Shown: positions 33,982 through 44,007, counted from the stretch's first letter. The stretch: DNA of 64,000 nt from Ferribacterium limneticum (GCF_020510625.1 NZ_CP075191.1:3098001-3162000); one strand, 5' to 3'. Numbers and translations are program-made. Notes: generated from the letters alone by a model not told the origin.

Positions 33982-36900
33982 AGTCCGAACAACTTACCAA
34001 ATTCCTGCAGCGCCTTGTCAAGGTAATTCTGCAAATTCGGGTTGCTTGGCGAGACGCCGTTGATCTTATTGGCTGAGGTGCCGCCCTGGGATTGAGCGCC
34101 ACCATTCTGCTCGATCAACTGCTGCTCGCGACCACGGATTGCAGCAGCATTGGAAGAAGAGCGATCCAGAACTGGATCATTGAAACCTTGATTGTTGAGT
34201 GGCGAACTCGCATTGCGCGCATCCACGTTTCTCTGAGGCGTTCCTGTTCCACTTGTCCGTCCCGAATACACTTCCCCGGTAGTTGGATTGGTTCGGGTAT
34301 AGGTCTGAAAGGTCTTCGCACCACCGCGCCCCATTGTTCCCAGTAAGATCAGCGCATTGGTATTTTCTTGGCTGGTGTCGGCCAGGCCTTGCAACGCGGC
34401 GTCTTTCAAAGACTGATTGCCGGTCATTTCGCCGGAAATATAGGCTCCGACTCCGCCCATCGCCTTGCCGATGGTAACGATTGGCGCACCTTCTGGAAGG
34501 AAGTCGGCAATCGTTTCACCAGCTGCACCCCAATAGCTTGCCAGCCCCGACAGATCAGCCAGTTTGACCGGATCGGTGGCCAAGAAGCCCATCGGGTCAA
34601 TCAAGTTCGTCGGCGAATTCCTTACATAAGCATACGGACTCACCGCATCCGCCATCCCGGCCGGATCGCGTGAGAGGAATCGCCCGATCCCCGGATGCTG
34701 ATACCTCGCCCGGAAATAGGTCAGCCCGGTTTGGTCCGGTTCTCTTCCCGTAAAGCCATAGATCGGTGTCGTGCCAGTGGTCGTGCCCTTGTTCCCCCAG
34801 GCATCGAAGCGCTGGCTTGAAATCAGGCTTCCAGCGCTGTTGACCGTAGCAATCACGCTGCCCAGTCCATCCTGCAGATAAGCCGTCTGCACCGCCGCCG
34901 GGCTGCTGGTGCTGCCGGTCAGACGTAGTAGCGGTTCATCCGCACCGACGCCATGCGCGTAGACCGCCGCCGGCATGCCGGCGAGCGTGGTCGCCCACTC
35001 GGCATGGATGTCGTCGCCGTCGTAGCCGTAATGCGTCGTCGCGCCGGCACTGGTCTTCTTCAGCCTTCTGCCGCTGTCATCGTAGGCATAGCTCTCGGCC
35101 ACGGCATTGGCGCCAGTGCGGGTGGCCGTCAGCAAGTGATCGAGCGCATTCCAGGCCAGGGCGAGCGTCGTGGCACCGGTGCCGCTACTCGTGCAGTCGG
35201 TCGCCGATTTGGTCGCGCTCGTGCCTTCACAGAGCTTGGTCAGATGCCCGTCGGCATCATGCACCGCACCGCCAATCAAGGTGCCCGTGTCATTGGTCTG
35301 GCGAATCTCGCTGAGTTGGTGCGCCAGATCGTAGAGATAGGCCGTGGTGCCACCGGCATTGCTCTTCGTCCGCCGGTTGCCATAGATGTCGTAGCTGGTG
35401 GTCTCCGCCGTGCCGTCGCTGCTGCTGGTCAAACGGTCGAGATTGTCGTAGCCGTAGGTCCAGTTCTTGACGCTGCCGTTGATGGTTTCGGCGTGGGTGG
35501 CGCGTCTGCCCTGACTATCGAGGGTGTAGACATGGCCGGAGAGCGTGCTGGCGCTGAACAGGTTGGTTTTCTGCTTGAGGCTGCCATCTTCGAACCAGCT
35601 TTGCGTGGTGCGCAGGCCGGAGTTCAGGCGTTTCTCGACCAATCTACCGCCGGCATCCCAGACGAAACTGACGTTCTCGCCATTGGGCGCGGTCAGGCTG
35701 CTGATCCGGCCGACGCCGTCGTAGGCAAAGCTGGTGCTGTGGCCATCGCTGTCGACGACCCGGGCCAGCCGTCCACCCGGGGTCCAGGTGTAGCTCAGGC
35801 TCTTGCCGGCCCGGCTGTCGGTGACGGTTTGCAGACGATGCGCACTGTCGTAGCTGTAGTCGTAGGCAACGACGGTCTGGCTCGATCCGTCCTTGGTTTC
35901 GGCTCGGGTGACTTGACCCAGCGGGTTGCGGGTGTAGCTGGCGGTCTGTGCGCCGGGGACAGTGCGGCTTTTCAGTTGGCCTTGTGTTTCACCACTACCG
36001 CCCTTCGCCCCGTAGGCGTAGGTGGTCGTTTGCCCAGCGGCGGCTTGAACCGGCGTCTGGCTAGTCAGCAGTTCGCCGTGGACGTTCCAGGTCCATTTCC
36101 AGACTTTGCCGAGTTGATCGGTCTGGGAGAGCTTGCGGCCGAAGTCGTCGTAGGTGGCGCTGAGTTGTTTCTTGACGTTCACGCCGTCCAGCGTGCAGGT
36201 GGCACTGCTGGTGTCGGTGGTACTGCCGGCCCAGATTTCGGCGACATTGCCCAGCGCGGTGTAGACGGTGCAGCTGACCGGGCGGGTGGTATCGGTCGTG
36301 GAGACCATTGGGCCGACAGCGCGGGTCAATCTGCCGAGTTCGTCGTAGTAGCGGTAACTGTCGCGGATCGTGCCATCGGCGGCGATGGCGTTGATCCGGG
36401 TCGGACGCCCGGCCCCGTCGTACTGGGCGATCTCGACGGCGCGGCTCTGGGTCTGGCCGGTGATGCCGGGCAAGCTGCTGCGTTTGAGTTGGCCGTCCTG
36501 GTTGCTGTCGTAGTAGTCGTAACTGGTGGTCAGTCCATTGGGGTCGGTCAGGCTTCTGGGCCGGCCGTCGACATCGAGATTGAAGCTGACGCGGTGGCCT
36601 TCTTCGTTGTAGGCGCCGGTGATGCGGCCCAGGGGGTCGCGGTCAAAGCCCAGGGTGTAGCCGTCGGCACCGGTGGTGGCGATCAGGTGACCGAGAGGGT
36701 TGTAGCGATTGAGGGTGGCGTTGCCGGCGTAGTCGACCTGACGTTCCAGCCGGTCGAGGTCGTCCCAGGTGGCGTAGTGGCCGTCGAGGTAGGCGCCGCC
36801 GATGGTGAGGCCGACGTTGATCGGGTTGCCGTTGGCGTCGTAGGTGGAGGCCCAGGTGTTGCCGCGGCCGTCGGGGGATTTGATCGGGCGGTCGAGGCTG

Positions 36901-39900
36901 TCGTAGTCGCTGTCGGCGGCGTACCAGGCGGCGTCGGGGCCGCGCTTCTGGCGACCGAGGCTGTCGTAGCTGAAATCCGTGAAGATGTCGCTTTCGAGCG
37001 AACCCGGCGTGCCGTCCTTGTCGCCCTTACGGGTCAGGCTGCTGACGTTGAGCTGGTTGGTATCGTAGGCACTTTCAAGACTGGGGCCGACGCCGCTGGT
37101 CGGGTTGCCCAGTGTGGCGGCGTTCCAATCACGCAGCCGGCGGACCAGTTTTGGATTGCCGAGGCTGTCGCCCTGGTATTGGGTCCAGGCGACGATGTTG
37201 GCGGCAGCCGGTGCAGTATTGGCGACAGGGACGATGCCGGCCTTGAGCTGGATGCTGTCGGTCAGATTGCCGGCGGTATCGTAGCGGTTGAGCGTCCAGT
37301 TGTTGGCCGCGTCCTTGAGCCGTTGCGGCTGGCCGAGGGCGGTGTGGTCACGGTATTGCAGCGTCTTGCTGCTGGGCAGGGTGACGTCGGTCAGGTTGCC
37401 GAGGCTATCGTAGGCGTACTGGGTGGTCTGCCCATTGGCGGCGGTCTTCGAGAGACGCAGGTGGGTGCGGCCGGTGGTCTGGTCGTAGCTATAGGAGGTT
37501 TCGGCGCCGGCTTCATCGGTGATCGAGATCGGGTTGCCGTATTTGTCAAAGAGGAAGGTACGGACATTGCCCTGGCCGTCGACTTGTTTGGCTTCGCGGC
37601 GGAATTCGGCCCAGTTGAAGGTGGTGGCGGAGGCCGTCTGCAGTTCGCCGCCATTGGCGAACGGGGTGTGACGGAAGACGCGACCGTTGGCGTAGTACTC
37701 GAAGCGCATGCCGTTGCCGCGTGGCAACTGGTATTGCTTCATGGCGTGGGCAAGCTTTACGCCATCGGCAGCGGTGTAGTACTGGTAGGTGACGGCGGGT
37801 TGGCTGCCGGTGACAGCCAGCGGGTTCTTGAAGGTGGTCAGGTCGCCATTGCCGTCCACCGTGTATTGCCAAGTGCGGCCGGACCAGTCGCTGATCTGGC
37901 TGATGCGGCTGCCAACATAGGTAAAGGTCAGTGCCCGGCTCAGTCCGTCAGTGACGGTGCACAGGTTGTTGCCACAAGTGGCGTTGTAGGCGAGCGTCAG
38001 GGTGTTGCCGTTTTTGTCGCTGATCGAGAGCAACCGGGCTTTCTGGAGGGTGTCGGTGGCGCTGCCGTTCACGCTCTCGAAGACGTATTTCATCCCCGAT
38101 CGTTCGGTAATCCGGTAGGTACCGTTGGCCAGACGTTCGACTGTGGCGTAGATGCCGGCCGAGGCGCTGATGCTGGCGCCGACGTTGATGTTGCCGCTGC
38201 TGTGACCGCTGGTCGAGAAGAAGCGTTCGCCGCCGGTGCCGTCGTTCCAGCCAAGTTTGGCGACACCGCCTTCGACGCCGTAGAAGCGGATGAACTGGTT
38301 GAAGCTGTGCGTCCAGCCGTAGCCGAGCGGACCATCCTTGGCACCGTTGCTGTTGTACCAGCGCTCGAAAACGATGGGCAGGCCGCCACGACCCTTGATG
38401 GCAATGTCGCGTTCGTTGTGGACCAGATTGCCGGTGACCATGTTGACCGGGTCGCCGGAGCAGGTAGCGCCAGCCGCGCAACTGCCGTTGGCGGACTGGA
38501 AGGAATTGCGCCCTTCGCTCCAGGCAGCGATGGTAGCGTTGATATCGGCGATGATGCCGCTGCCTGTGTCGATGTTGTAAATATCCCCGACCGAGGTGCC
38601 GACACCGCTGCCGCCGTAGGTCGTGCTGCCGTCGCCCGAGGTAGCCGGACCGGAGGAAGGTTCGACGGTGACGCCGCCGCTGTAGGCGCTGATCGGGAAA
38701 CCCGCTTGCGCCGGGTTGGAGGTAAAGTTTTCGGTATAGAAAGCGGCGCCCTTCCAGCCCGTGCTGTCGGGATACTGGATCAGACTACGGGGAATGGTCA
38801 GCTTGAAGCCGGCATTGACGTAGGCCGTCTCGATCTGGGCGACATGCGAAGCCGTGTAATTGAGGGCGCTGTTGGCATTGCTGGTCAGCTTGCTTTTCTG
38901 GGCGGCCCACTCCGTTGCATTGTTGATTTGCAGAATTTCGATGCCTTGTTCCTTGGCAAACTGCATGCCACGGGTGGTCGAAACCGCATCGAGATTGGCC
39001 GTTTCCTGCCAGATGAAGGCTTCATAGGCAGAACCAGCAAAGCCGCCGAGCTTGAAGGCGCGAAAATCACCGGTGCTACCGTCCAGCTTGCTACTGCTGG
39101 AGAGGCTACCCGGCCAGTCGACGAGGAAGCCCTTGCGAAAGAGGCCATAAGGCAGGTCGAACAGGTAATTGACCTTGACCTGGGCCGAAGTCAGGCCAAG
39201 GCTGATACCGCTGGTGCCCGACTCGCCGAACTGGCGCCCAACCTCGCGATTGGCATCGACGACATAGCGGCTGTATTTCGAAGCGGTGAGATTGAGGAAT
39301 TCGCCTTCAATGGCATCGCGCGCGGTTTCGGAGGCATTGGGATTGCTATTGGCGCTTACCGCGGCCAGGAGCTTCTCAGTGCGCTTGGCCAAATAAGCAT
39401 CGGAGGTATGCCAGGCGTTGGCATGCAGGGCTTGCAGGCTGGCGGCGGCGATGTTGGCATACTTGGTCGAACTGACCACGCCGGCATTGTTCGCCAATTC
39501 TGCGACGGTCACCGAAAGCTGCAGCACATTATCCGAGGAGCACAGAGTAGTGCTTCCGCTGCCCGCGTCCTTGGTCTGTTCGACCCCATCCAGACGCAGC
39601 ACCGGTACGACATTGGCGGTGGCGGCACAGGTTGGTGCCAGCGAGGGATCAACGCTGTTCAGCCAGGTGTCGTACGCCGTCTGATCGCCGGCCGTGGCGC
39701 CCCGGAAAGCCAGGGTCAGGCGCGATGTGGCGAGATCGGCCAGATTGAGGGTTTTCTGGGCCAGCAGATTGCCGGTGAAGTTCTCCGGGGTGGTACCGCT
39801 CTTGTTGCGGACCGAGACTTGCAGACGGTAACGGTGGCGGTCCGGCAAGGCGGCGGTTTCCGCCGACTCGCCAGCTACGCCGCTCCAACTATCGTAGCTG

Positions 39901-41399
39901 ACGACTTCATAGGGCGGGACGATGGGCAGAATGTCAAAATTAGTACGCTTGATTTCGCTCTTGTAGGGAACGTCTTCGAGCGTGTTGTTGGCGTAGTTGG
40001 GCGCCTTGGTCCGGGCATGGGCCTCGACTTGGTCAGCAAAATTCTCCTGCGGCAGGCGATAACGGCCCTGAACATCAATACGACTGGCCAGCCAGCCGGT
40101 GTAGTCGAAATCGAAGTTGCTATCGACTGCGATGCCCGCCTGGTAGCGATGATCCTTGTAGGAGGCGTCAAGCGGCACCCAGCGATGACCGGAATCGTCG
40201 AGGGCAGCACCGCGATAGGCGCTATAGGGCAAGCAGGCTTCGACCCAGACATGAGCCAAGCCAATGCTGTTCGTGCCATAGCTGGCTGAAGGATTGCCAT
40301 TGGCCGAGAGGATTTTCGCGGCCCCCTGATAGGTCTTGCCACCTATCCAGCGCGGGCCGCGTCCGTCGGCACCTTTTGGCGTACTGTCGACGACTTGCAC
40401 GGTGCCACGGACATAACGAGCCGGCACGTTGGAAGCCCGCAGCAAGGCAATCAACAGGCTGGCCTGGTCGGTCGCGCCGCCGGCCTTGGCCCACAAGGTG
40501 GAAACTCCGCCTTTCAGGGAGCCGAAATAAGGTTCATAGACGACGTTCTGATTGACCCAAGCGAAGATGCGAACTGGGTTGTAGTCAAGTTCCTTGGCCA
40601 GAGCCAGGATGTCGGCATGGCTCTTCGGCGCCTCCGGCGTATCAGCCAAGTCGGCCGCTGTGTAGCCGCAGGCACTGGCCTCGGAAGGCGTGGATCGGAG
40701 GGCAACCTGCATCAATCCGCCGGCGGAGGCGTAGTGGTGACGCAACAGCCACAGAGTGTCACCGACAAAACGGGGCGCTTCGGTCGCAGCCGGCAGAGTT
40801 TTCGTCGGCTGCGGCTCACTCTGCTTCCAGTTCGGGCCTGGTAGCGGCGCGACCGGTCGGGCCGACAGCCATGAATCAATTCGTTGGGCGGCTTGCCGCG
40901 AGCGAGCGCCAAGCGTGCCGCGATCTGCTTTTTCCAGAGAACCCAGATCGCCGTCCAGGGCGTCGAAACGGCTCACCAGTTGGCGCCGCAGATCACGAGC
41001 TTCTGCAGCGGCCCGCTTGGCACCGCGTCCTTCCGCAGCCTGCGCCGAGGCATCGATCCGGCTCAGGACTTCGTCGCGCAAGCCGCGAATCTCCTGACGC
41101 TTGGCGGCGGCTTCGGAACGCCGGCTGGTGAGTTCGCCATCATCGTGGCCGCTCTTGGCATCGCCCGATTGCAACTGAGCCCCGGTCCTTTCGCCTCTGA
41201 AAGCCAGCGCGCGAGTTTCTTGAAGATGGCGCTCAAGCGAACTTGCCAAGACATCGTCGCGGCCATGCTGCGCCACCCGGACGGCCTGAAGCGCTTCAGT
41301 GGGTATCGGCGGCAATTCCTTGCGAGGAGCAGCATGGACGAGTCCGACGGCAAACGTCGAGGCGAGGATAAGAGAGCGGGTCAGGGACAGGCTGCGCAT
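33978..41399 (-). CDS. RHS repeat protein with transglutaminase-like N terminus and GIY-YIG-like toxin tip
   Basis: This 2473-aa protein has a signal peptide (about residues 1-23, ending VGLVHA), a Gln/Arg-rich helical region, then a transglutaminase-like fold (about 265-430) in which the usual Cys position reads GGATDQASLLIAL, while the His (LAHVWVEACL) and Asp (WVPLDASY) remain. From about 980 comes a DUF6531-type start (DPVNMVTGNLVHNERD) followed by dozens of YD repeats, and the core end (FRARYQHPGIGRFLSRDP, LIDPMGF) near 2213-2268. The last ~108 residues (NPTTGEVYSGRTSGTG, AIRGREQQLIEQNGG, TSANKINGVS) look like a GIY-YIG nuclease. It is secreted and probably surface-displayed. Confidence 0.85.
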   Translation of the reverse strand: MRSLSLTRSLILASTFAVGLVHAAPRKELPPIPTEALQAVRVAQHGRDDVLASSLERHLQETRALAFRGERTGAQLQSGDAKSGHDDGELTSRRSEAAAKRQEIRGLRDEVLSRIDASAQAAEGRGAKRAAAEARDLRRQLVSRFDALDGDLGSLEKADRGTLGARSRQAAQRIDSWLSARPVAPLPGPNWKQSEPQPTKTLPAATEAPRFVGDTLWLLRHHYASAGGLMQVALRSTPSEASACGYTAADLADTPEAPKSHADILALAKELDYNPVRIFAWVNQNVVYEPYFGSLKGGVSTLWAKAGGATDQASLLIALLRASNVPARYVRGTVQVVDSTPKGADGRGPRWIGGKTYQGAAKILSANGNPSASYGTNSIGLAHVWVEACLPYSAYRGAALDDSGHRWVPLDASYKDHRYQAGIAVDSNFDFDYTGWLASRIDVQGRYRLPQENFADQVEAHARTKAPNYANNTLEDVPYKSEIKRTNFDILPIVPPYEVVSYDSWSGVAGESAETAALPDRHRYRLQVSVRNKSGTTPENFTGNLLAQKTLNLADLATSRLTLAFRGATAGDQTAYDTWLNSVDPSLAPTCAATANVVPVLRLDGVEQTKDAGSGSTTLCSSDNVLQLSVTVAELANNAGVVSSTKYANIAAASLQALHANAWHTSDAYLAKRTEKLLAAVSANSNPNASETARDAIEGEFLNLTASKYSRYVVDANREVGRQFGESGTSGISLGLTSAQVKVNYLFDLPYGLFRKGFLVDWPGSLSSSSKLDGSTGDFRAFKLGGFAGSAYEAFIWQETANLDAVSTTRGMQFAKEQGIEILQINNATEWAAQKSKLTSNANSALNYTASHVAQIETAYVNAGFKLTIPRSLIQYPDSTGWKGAAFYTENFTSNPAQAGFPISAYSGGVTVEPSSGPATSGDGSTTYGGSGVGTSVGDIYNIDTGSGIIADINATIAAWSEGRNSFQSANGSCAAGATCSGDPVNMVTGNLVHNERDIAIKGRGGLPIVFERWYNSNGAKDGPLGYGWTHSFNQFIRFYGVEGGVAKLGWNDGTGGERFFSTSGHSSGNINVGASISASAGIYATVERLANGTYRITERSGMKYVFESVNGSATDTLQKARLLSISDKNGNTLTLAYNATCGNNLCTVTDGLSRALTFTYVGSRISQISDWSGRTWQYTVDGNGDLTTFKNPLAVTGSQPAVTYQYYTAADGVKLAHAMKQYQLPRGNGMRFEYYANGRVFRHTPFANGGELQTASATTFNWAEFRREAKQVDGQGNVRTFLFDKYGNPISITDEAGAETSYSYDQTTGRTHLRLSKTAANGQTTQYAYDSLGNLTDVTLPSSKTLQYRDHTALGQPQRLKDAANNWTLNRYDTAGNLTDSIQLKAGIVPVANTAPAAANIVAWTQYQGDSLGNPKLVRRLRDWNAATLGNPTSGVGPSLESAYDTNQLNVSSLTRKGDKDGTPGSLESDIFTDFSYDSLGRQKRGPDAAWYAADSDYDSLDRPIKSPDGRGNTWASTYDANGNPINVGLTIGGAYLDGHYATWDDLDRLERQVDYAGNATLNRYNPLGHLIATTGADGYTLGFDRDPLGRITGAYNEEGHRVSFNLDVDGRPRSLTDPNGLTTSYDYYDSNQDGQLKRSSLPGITGQTQSRAVEIAQYDGAGRPTRINAIAADGTIRDSYRYYDELGRLTRAVGPMVSTTDTTRPVSCTVYTALGNVAEIWAGSTTDTSSATCTLDGVNVKKQLSATYDDFGRKLSQTDQLGKVWKWTWNVHGELLTSQTPVQAAAGQTTTYAYGAKGGSGETQGQLKSRTVPGAQTASYTRNPLGQVTRAETKDGSSQTVVAYDYSYDSAHRLQTVTDSRAGKSLSYTWTPGGRLARVVDSDGHSTSFAYDGVGRISSLTAPNGENVSFVWDAGGRLVEKRLNSGLRTTQSWFEDGSLKQKTNLFSASTLSGHVYTLDSQGRRATHAETINGSVKNWTYGYDNLDRLTSSSDGTAETTSYDIYGNRRTKSNAGGTTAYLYDLAHQLSEIRQTNDTGTLIGGAVHDADGHLTKLCEGTSATKSATDCTSSGTGATTLALAWNALDHLLTATRTGANAVAESYAYDDSGRRLKKTSAGATTHYGYDGDDIHAEWATTLAGMPAAVYAHGVGADEPLLRLTGSTSSPAAVQTAYLQDGLGSVIATVNSAGSLISSQRFDAWGNKGTTTGTTPIYGFTGREPDQTGLTYFRARYQHPGIGRFLSRDPAGMADAVSPYAYVRNSPTNLIDPMGFLATDPVKLADLSGLASYWGAAGETIADFLPEGAPIVTIGKAMGGVGAYISGEMTGNQSLKDAALQGLADTSQENTNALILLGTMGRGGAKTFQTYTRTNPTTGEVYSGRTSGTGTPQRNVDARNASSPLNNQGFNDPVLDRSSSNAAAIRGREQQLIEQNGGAQSQGGTSANKINGVSPSNPNLQNYLDKALQEFGKLFGL

Positions 41400-41441
41400 G
41401 GGAGTCTCGTCAGGAAATTTGCATCGAAGTCGGGCGGCCGC

Positions 41442-42935
41442 TCAAGCGGACTTGCGGCGAATGGCGGTCAGCAGCGCCCCACCAAGGGCGACGAGCGCCC
41501 AGGCCGGGATGGGAACATCTGCATTGCCACCGCTGGCGACTAACTCGGCAACGTCGATACGACCGATGAGCAAGGTGCTAAGCCCGGCGGCATCGGTAAT
41601 TTCGTAATCGAAAGCGTAGCTGCCGACGCTGGTTGGCGTGCCACTAACCGTGCCATTGGCGGCCACGGTGAGACCAGGCGGGAGAACGCCATCGGTTTTG
41701 GTGAAATTGAACGGCGCTGTTCCGGCGCTGGGGGTCAAGCTGTAGGTGAAAGCTTGACCCAAGGTGGCAACGACAGCGAAGGAGCTTGCCGTGACCCCGG
41801 ACTGAGCATTACCGTTGGTCGCCAATGGGCTCTGCGCATCCGCCACGGCGGTCTGGGTGCCCAGTTGCTGCTCTACGACATCGGGCAAGCCGTCGTTGTC
41901 GGCATCGGCAATCTGCGCACCGCTGGCAACCGGCAAAGCAGCCAGCACGCGGGCCGTGACGAAGGGATCACCACGCCAACTACCATCGGTATTTTGTTGC
42001 GTGGCCAGCCAGGTTTGTGCCTTGGTGACAGCGGTGCCGGCAGTGACATCCCCTTCCGCGGCGAACAGGGCAAGTGCTCGCACGGCTAGTGCCGTCGCGA
42101 CCGGACTTGGGGTCTCCAAGGTGCCGCTCTGCGGGCTTCGCTCGGCAAAAGCACCATCGCCATTGGCTTGGGCGAGAAGCCAGGTCTTCGCATTGGTGAT
42201 GCCGGTATCGACGGCCGACGGCGATGTCCGTGAACAGGCACTGCCCCCGAGAAAACGATTGGCCTGACGCTGTTTCTTGAGTTCAAACAGGGTCAGTGCG
42301 GTCGCGCTAAGCGAGCCGTTAAGGGCGTGCGACGGTTGACCATTTTCGGGTAGGGCGTACGGCCAGCTACCACTCCACGGGGCCGTCGTCAGTTGCGCAT
42401 TGAGTGTCTGGCAGAGGACGGTGACCGTCAACTCGGTGGTATCGCCTGAATAGGAAACGCCGGCACTGCGAATGGCACCATAGGCGAGCGCTGTATCCGG
42501 CAGACTGGCAGAATATCCAGGGAACGGCCCCCAAAGGGCTACGCCAGTCGAGACAGCCCCGGCCTTGGCGACTGAAGTGTTACGTTCGTCACGAAGCGTT
42601 CCCGCGACGGTCGTGGCATCGCGGCCAGCAGCCACTAGGGCCATCGCCTGCCAAGCGCGGGAATCGACGCTGGCACCGGGCGCGTTGGCCAGCCAGGATA
42701 GCGCCCGGCCATACTGCGGCGATTTGCTCATGCCGCCGGCAATCATTGCCTCAACCGAAGCGGCGGTAGCTTGGGTATCAAGCCCTTGGAGACCGCTGAA
42801 AGAACCGTCCCCCTTCTGAGTCTGGACCAACCATTTGAGTGCCTTGGCCCGCGCCTCATCGACGGTCACGGCATGACTCGGCAGGCTCACGGCCGCCATC
42901 AGTAACGCTGTGACCAGGAAATATTGGCGGTCCAT
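41442..42935 (-). CDS. Exported alpha/alpha-toroid repeat protein with IPTL-CTERM-like sorting tail
   Basis: The 497-aa protein starts MDRQYFLVTALLMAAVSLPS (signal peptide). Residues 25-345 contain three or more prenyltransferase/squalene-cyclase-like repeats (KALKWLVQTQKGDGSFSG, WLLAQANGDGAFAE, TWLATQQNTDGSWRG). A putative Ig domain (about 395-470) has GLTVAANGTVSGTPTSVGSY. The end, PIPAWALVALGGALLTAIRR, is a tripartite exosortase tail: IP.W motif, hydrophobic helix, basic end. ATG 42935 follows AAAGGGA. It is the first gene of the RHS operon and the best candidate substrate of the local exosortase. Confidence 0.8.
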   Translation of the reverse strand: MDRQYFLVTALLMAAVSLPSHAVTVDEARAKALKWLVQTQKGDGSFSGLQGLDTQATAASVEAMIAGGMSKSPQYGRALSWLANAPGASVDSRAWQAMALVAAGRDATTVAGTLRDERNTSVAKAGAVSTGVALWGPFPGYSASLPDTALAYGAIRSAGVSYSGDTTELTVTVLCQTLNAQLTTAPWSGSWPYALPENGQPSHALNGSLSATALTLFELKKQRQANRFLGGSACSRTSPSAVDTGITNAKTWLLAQANGDGAFAERSPQSGTLETPSPVATALAVRALALFAAEGDVTAGTAVTKAQTWLATQQNTDGSWRGDPFVTARVLAALPVASGAQIADADNDGLPDVVEQQLGTQTAVADAQSPLATNGNAQSGVTASSFAVVATLGQAFTYSLTPSAGTAPFNFTKTDGVLPPGLTVAANGTVSGTPTSVGSYAFDYEITDAAGLSTLLIGRIDVAELVASGGNADVPIPAWALVALGGALLTAIRRKSA

Positions 42936-43129
42936 GAGCAATCCCTTTCGACTTGTCCGGTCGCCAAGGATATTCATATTTCATTACAGCCGACTTGTTA
43001 TGAAATAAGCATTTCATGAGCCGTTCGGCTTATGATAAACGCAAATTTATTGCTTTCGTCATAGATTGTCTACGAAGGTTTTAGGTTAATTTCTGGCACC
43101 TGAAACTCTGCCAATTGCAAGCGGCGGCC

Positions 43130-43939
43130 TTACCCTCGGAACACGTGAACCCGATGATATTCAAGAAATGCCTGATGCTTGTCGGTCAGAAGCTTGGCGT
43201 TAATCCGCAATTTACCGTTTATGTGCAGTTGGTACGCTGTCGCTCCCTCTATCTCGTGGGACAAGACGATTTTTCCGTTGGGATCGAAAGTCACATAGCC
43301 GGCATCGAAAGCTGCATCGATATTTGGTGACAACAACAATCCATTGAACGGGTCCAGGCGCTCCTCATTGCTCGCATCGCGCCAAGGTTTGATATGTGAC
43401 GCCTTGAGTAGAGAGACGCAAGCAGCATCAGTGACCGCGCATTTCTTCCAATAAGCGATTAATTGATCGCGGAATTTTCCTTGACCGACCCGACTCAAAA
43501 TAACCGCTTGCCGTTCAGTCTCAGGGAGTTGCTCAAGCGTCTCTAGTGCATCCAAAATGTCCGTTGCAGCGTTGATTTCCGGCTTCGCTGCAGTCTCGGG
43601 AGATTGAATTGCCAGAACTAGCGGGGTTGAAACAAACCAGGCGTCGTAGCGGCTTTTGCCACTGAAGTCATTTACAAGCTTGTCTACAAATCCGAAACCG
43701 AGCATCCCTTGAGTCACATGCATGAAAGCGCCCATGCCGGTTGTAGTCAGCACACGGTAAAGCTTGCCCTCGGGATTTTCGATGGCTATTTCCATGTCCT
43801 TGCCACCACCCTCAAGACCGTAATCCTCAACCATTTCTGAAACCGCAGAATCGGACTTGGGAATAGCTGCGCCGGAAATGTATTTGGACTCGATCACGGA
43901 GGGCTCATTGTTCAAAGGAAAGACGCAATTCTTGCCCAA
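43130..43939 (-). CDS. HNH endonuclease-like protein, probably interrupted near its start
   Basis: The C-terminal third has an HNH core: CAVTDAACVSLLKASHIKPW then NGLLLSPNIDAAFDAGYVTF, as in HNH domains of restriction-like proteins. The frame opens with a TTG at 43939, but in the same frame upstream an ATG at 44005 (2 bp after the preceding gene's stop) reads 19 codons and then meets TAG at 43946-43948. This suggests that the original start was at 44005 and that a nonsense mutation truncated it; translation from the TTG could still occur. Confidence 0.7.
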   Translation of the reverse strand: MGKNCVFPLNNEPSVIESKYISGAAIPKSDSAVSEMVEDYGLEGGGKDMEIAIENPEGKLYRVLTTTGMGAFMHVTQGMLGFGFVDKLVNDFSGKSRYDAWFVSTPLVLAIQSPETAAKPEINAATDILDALETLEQLPETERQAVILSRVGQGKFRDQLIAYWKKCAVTDAACVSLLKASHIKPWRDASNEERLDPFNGLLLSPNIDAAFDAGYVTFDPNGKIVLSHEIEGATAYQLHINGKLRINAKLLTDKHQAFLEYHRVHVFRG

Positions 43940-44007
43940 GGCAAACTATTTGTCATTCATCTGGGCAAAATCGTCCCAACTAGCTTGGCCCATATGGCGA
44001 TTCATAG

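Noticed and set aside
34953..40289. 1778-aa open frame antisense to the rhs gene
   Set aside because: It is low-complexity (Gly, Ala, Val rich), has no family motif and mirrors the codon bias of the repeat-rich rhs gene on the other strand, so it is a shadow.
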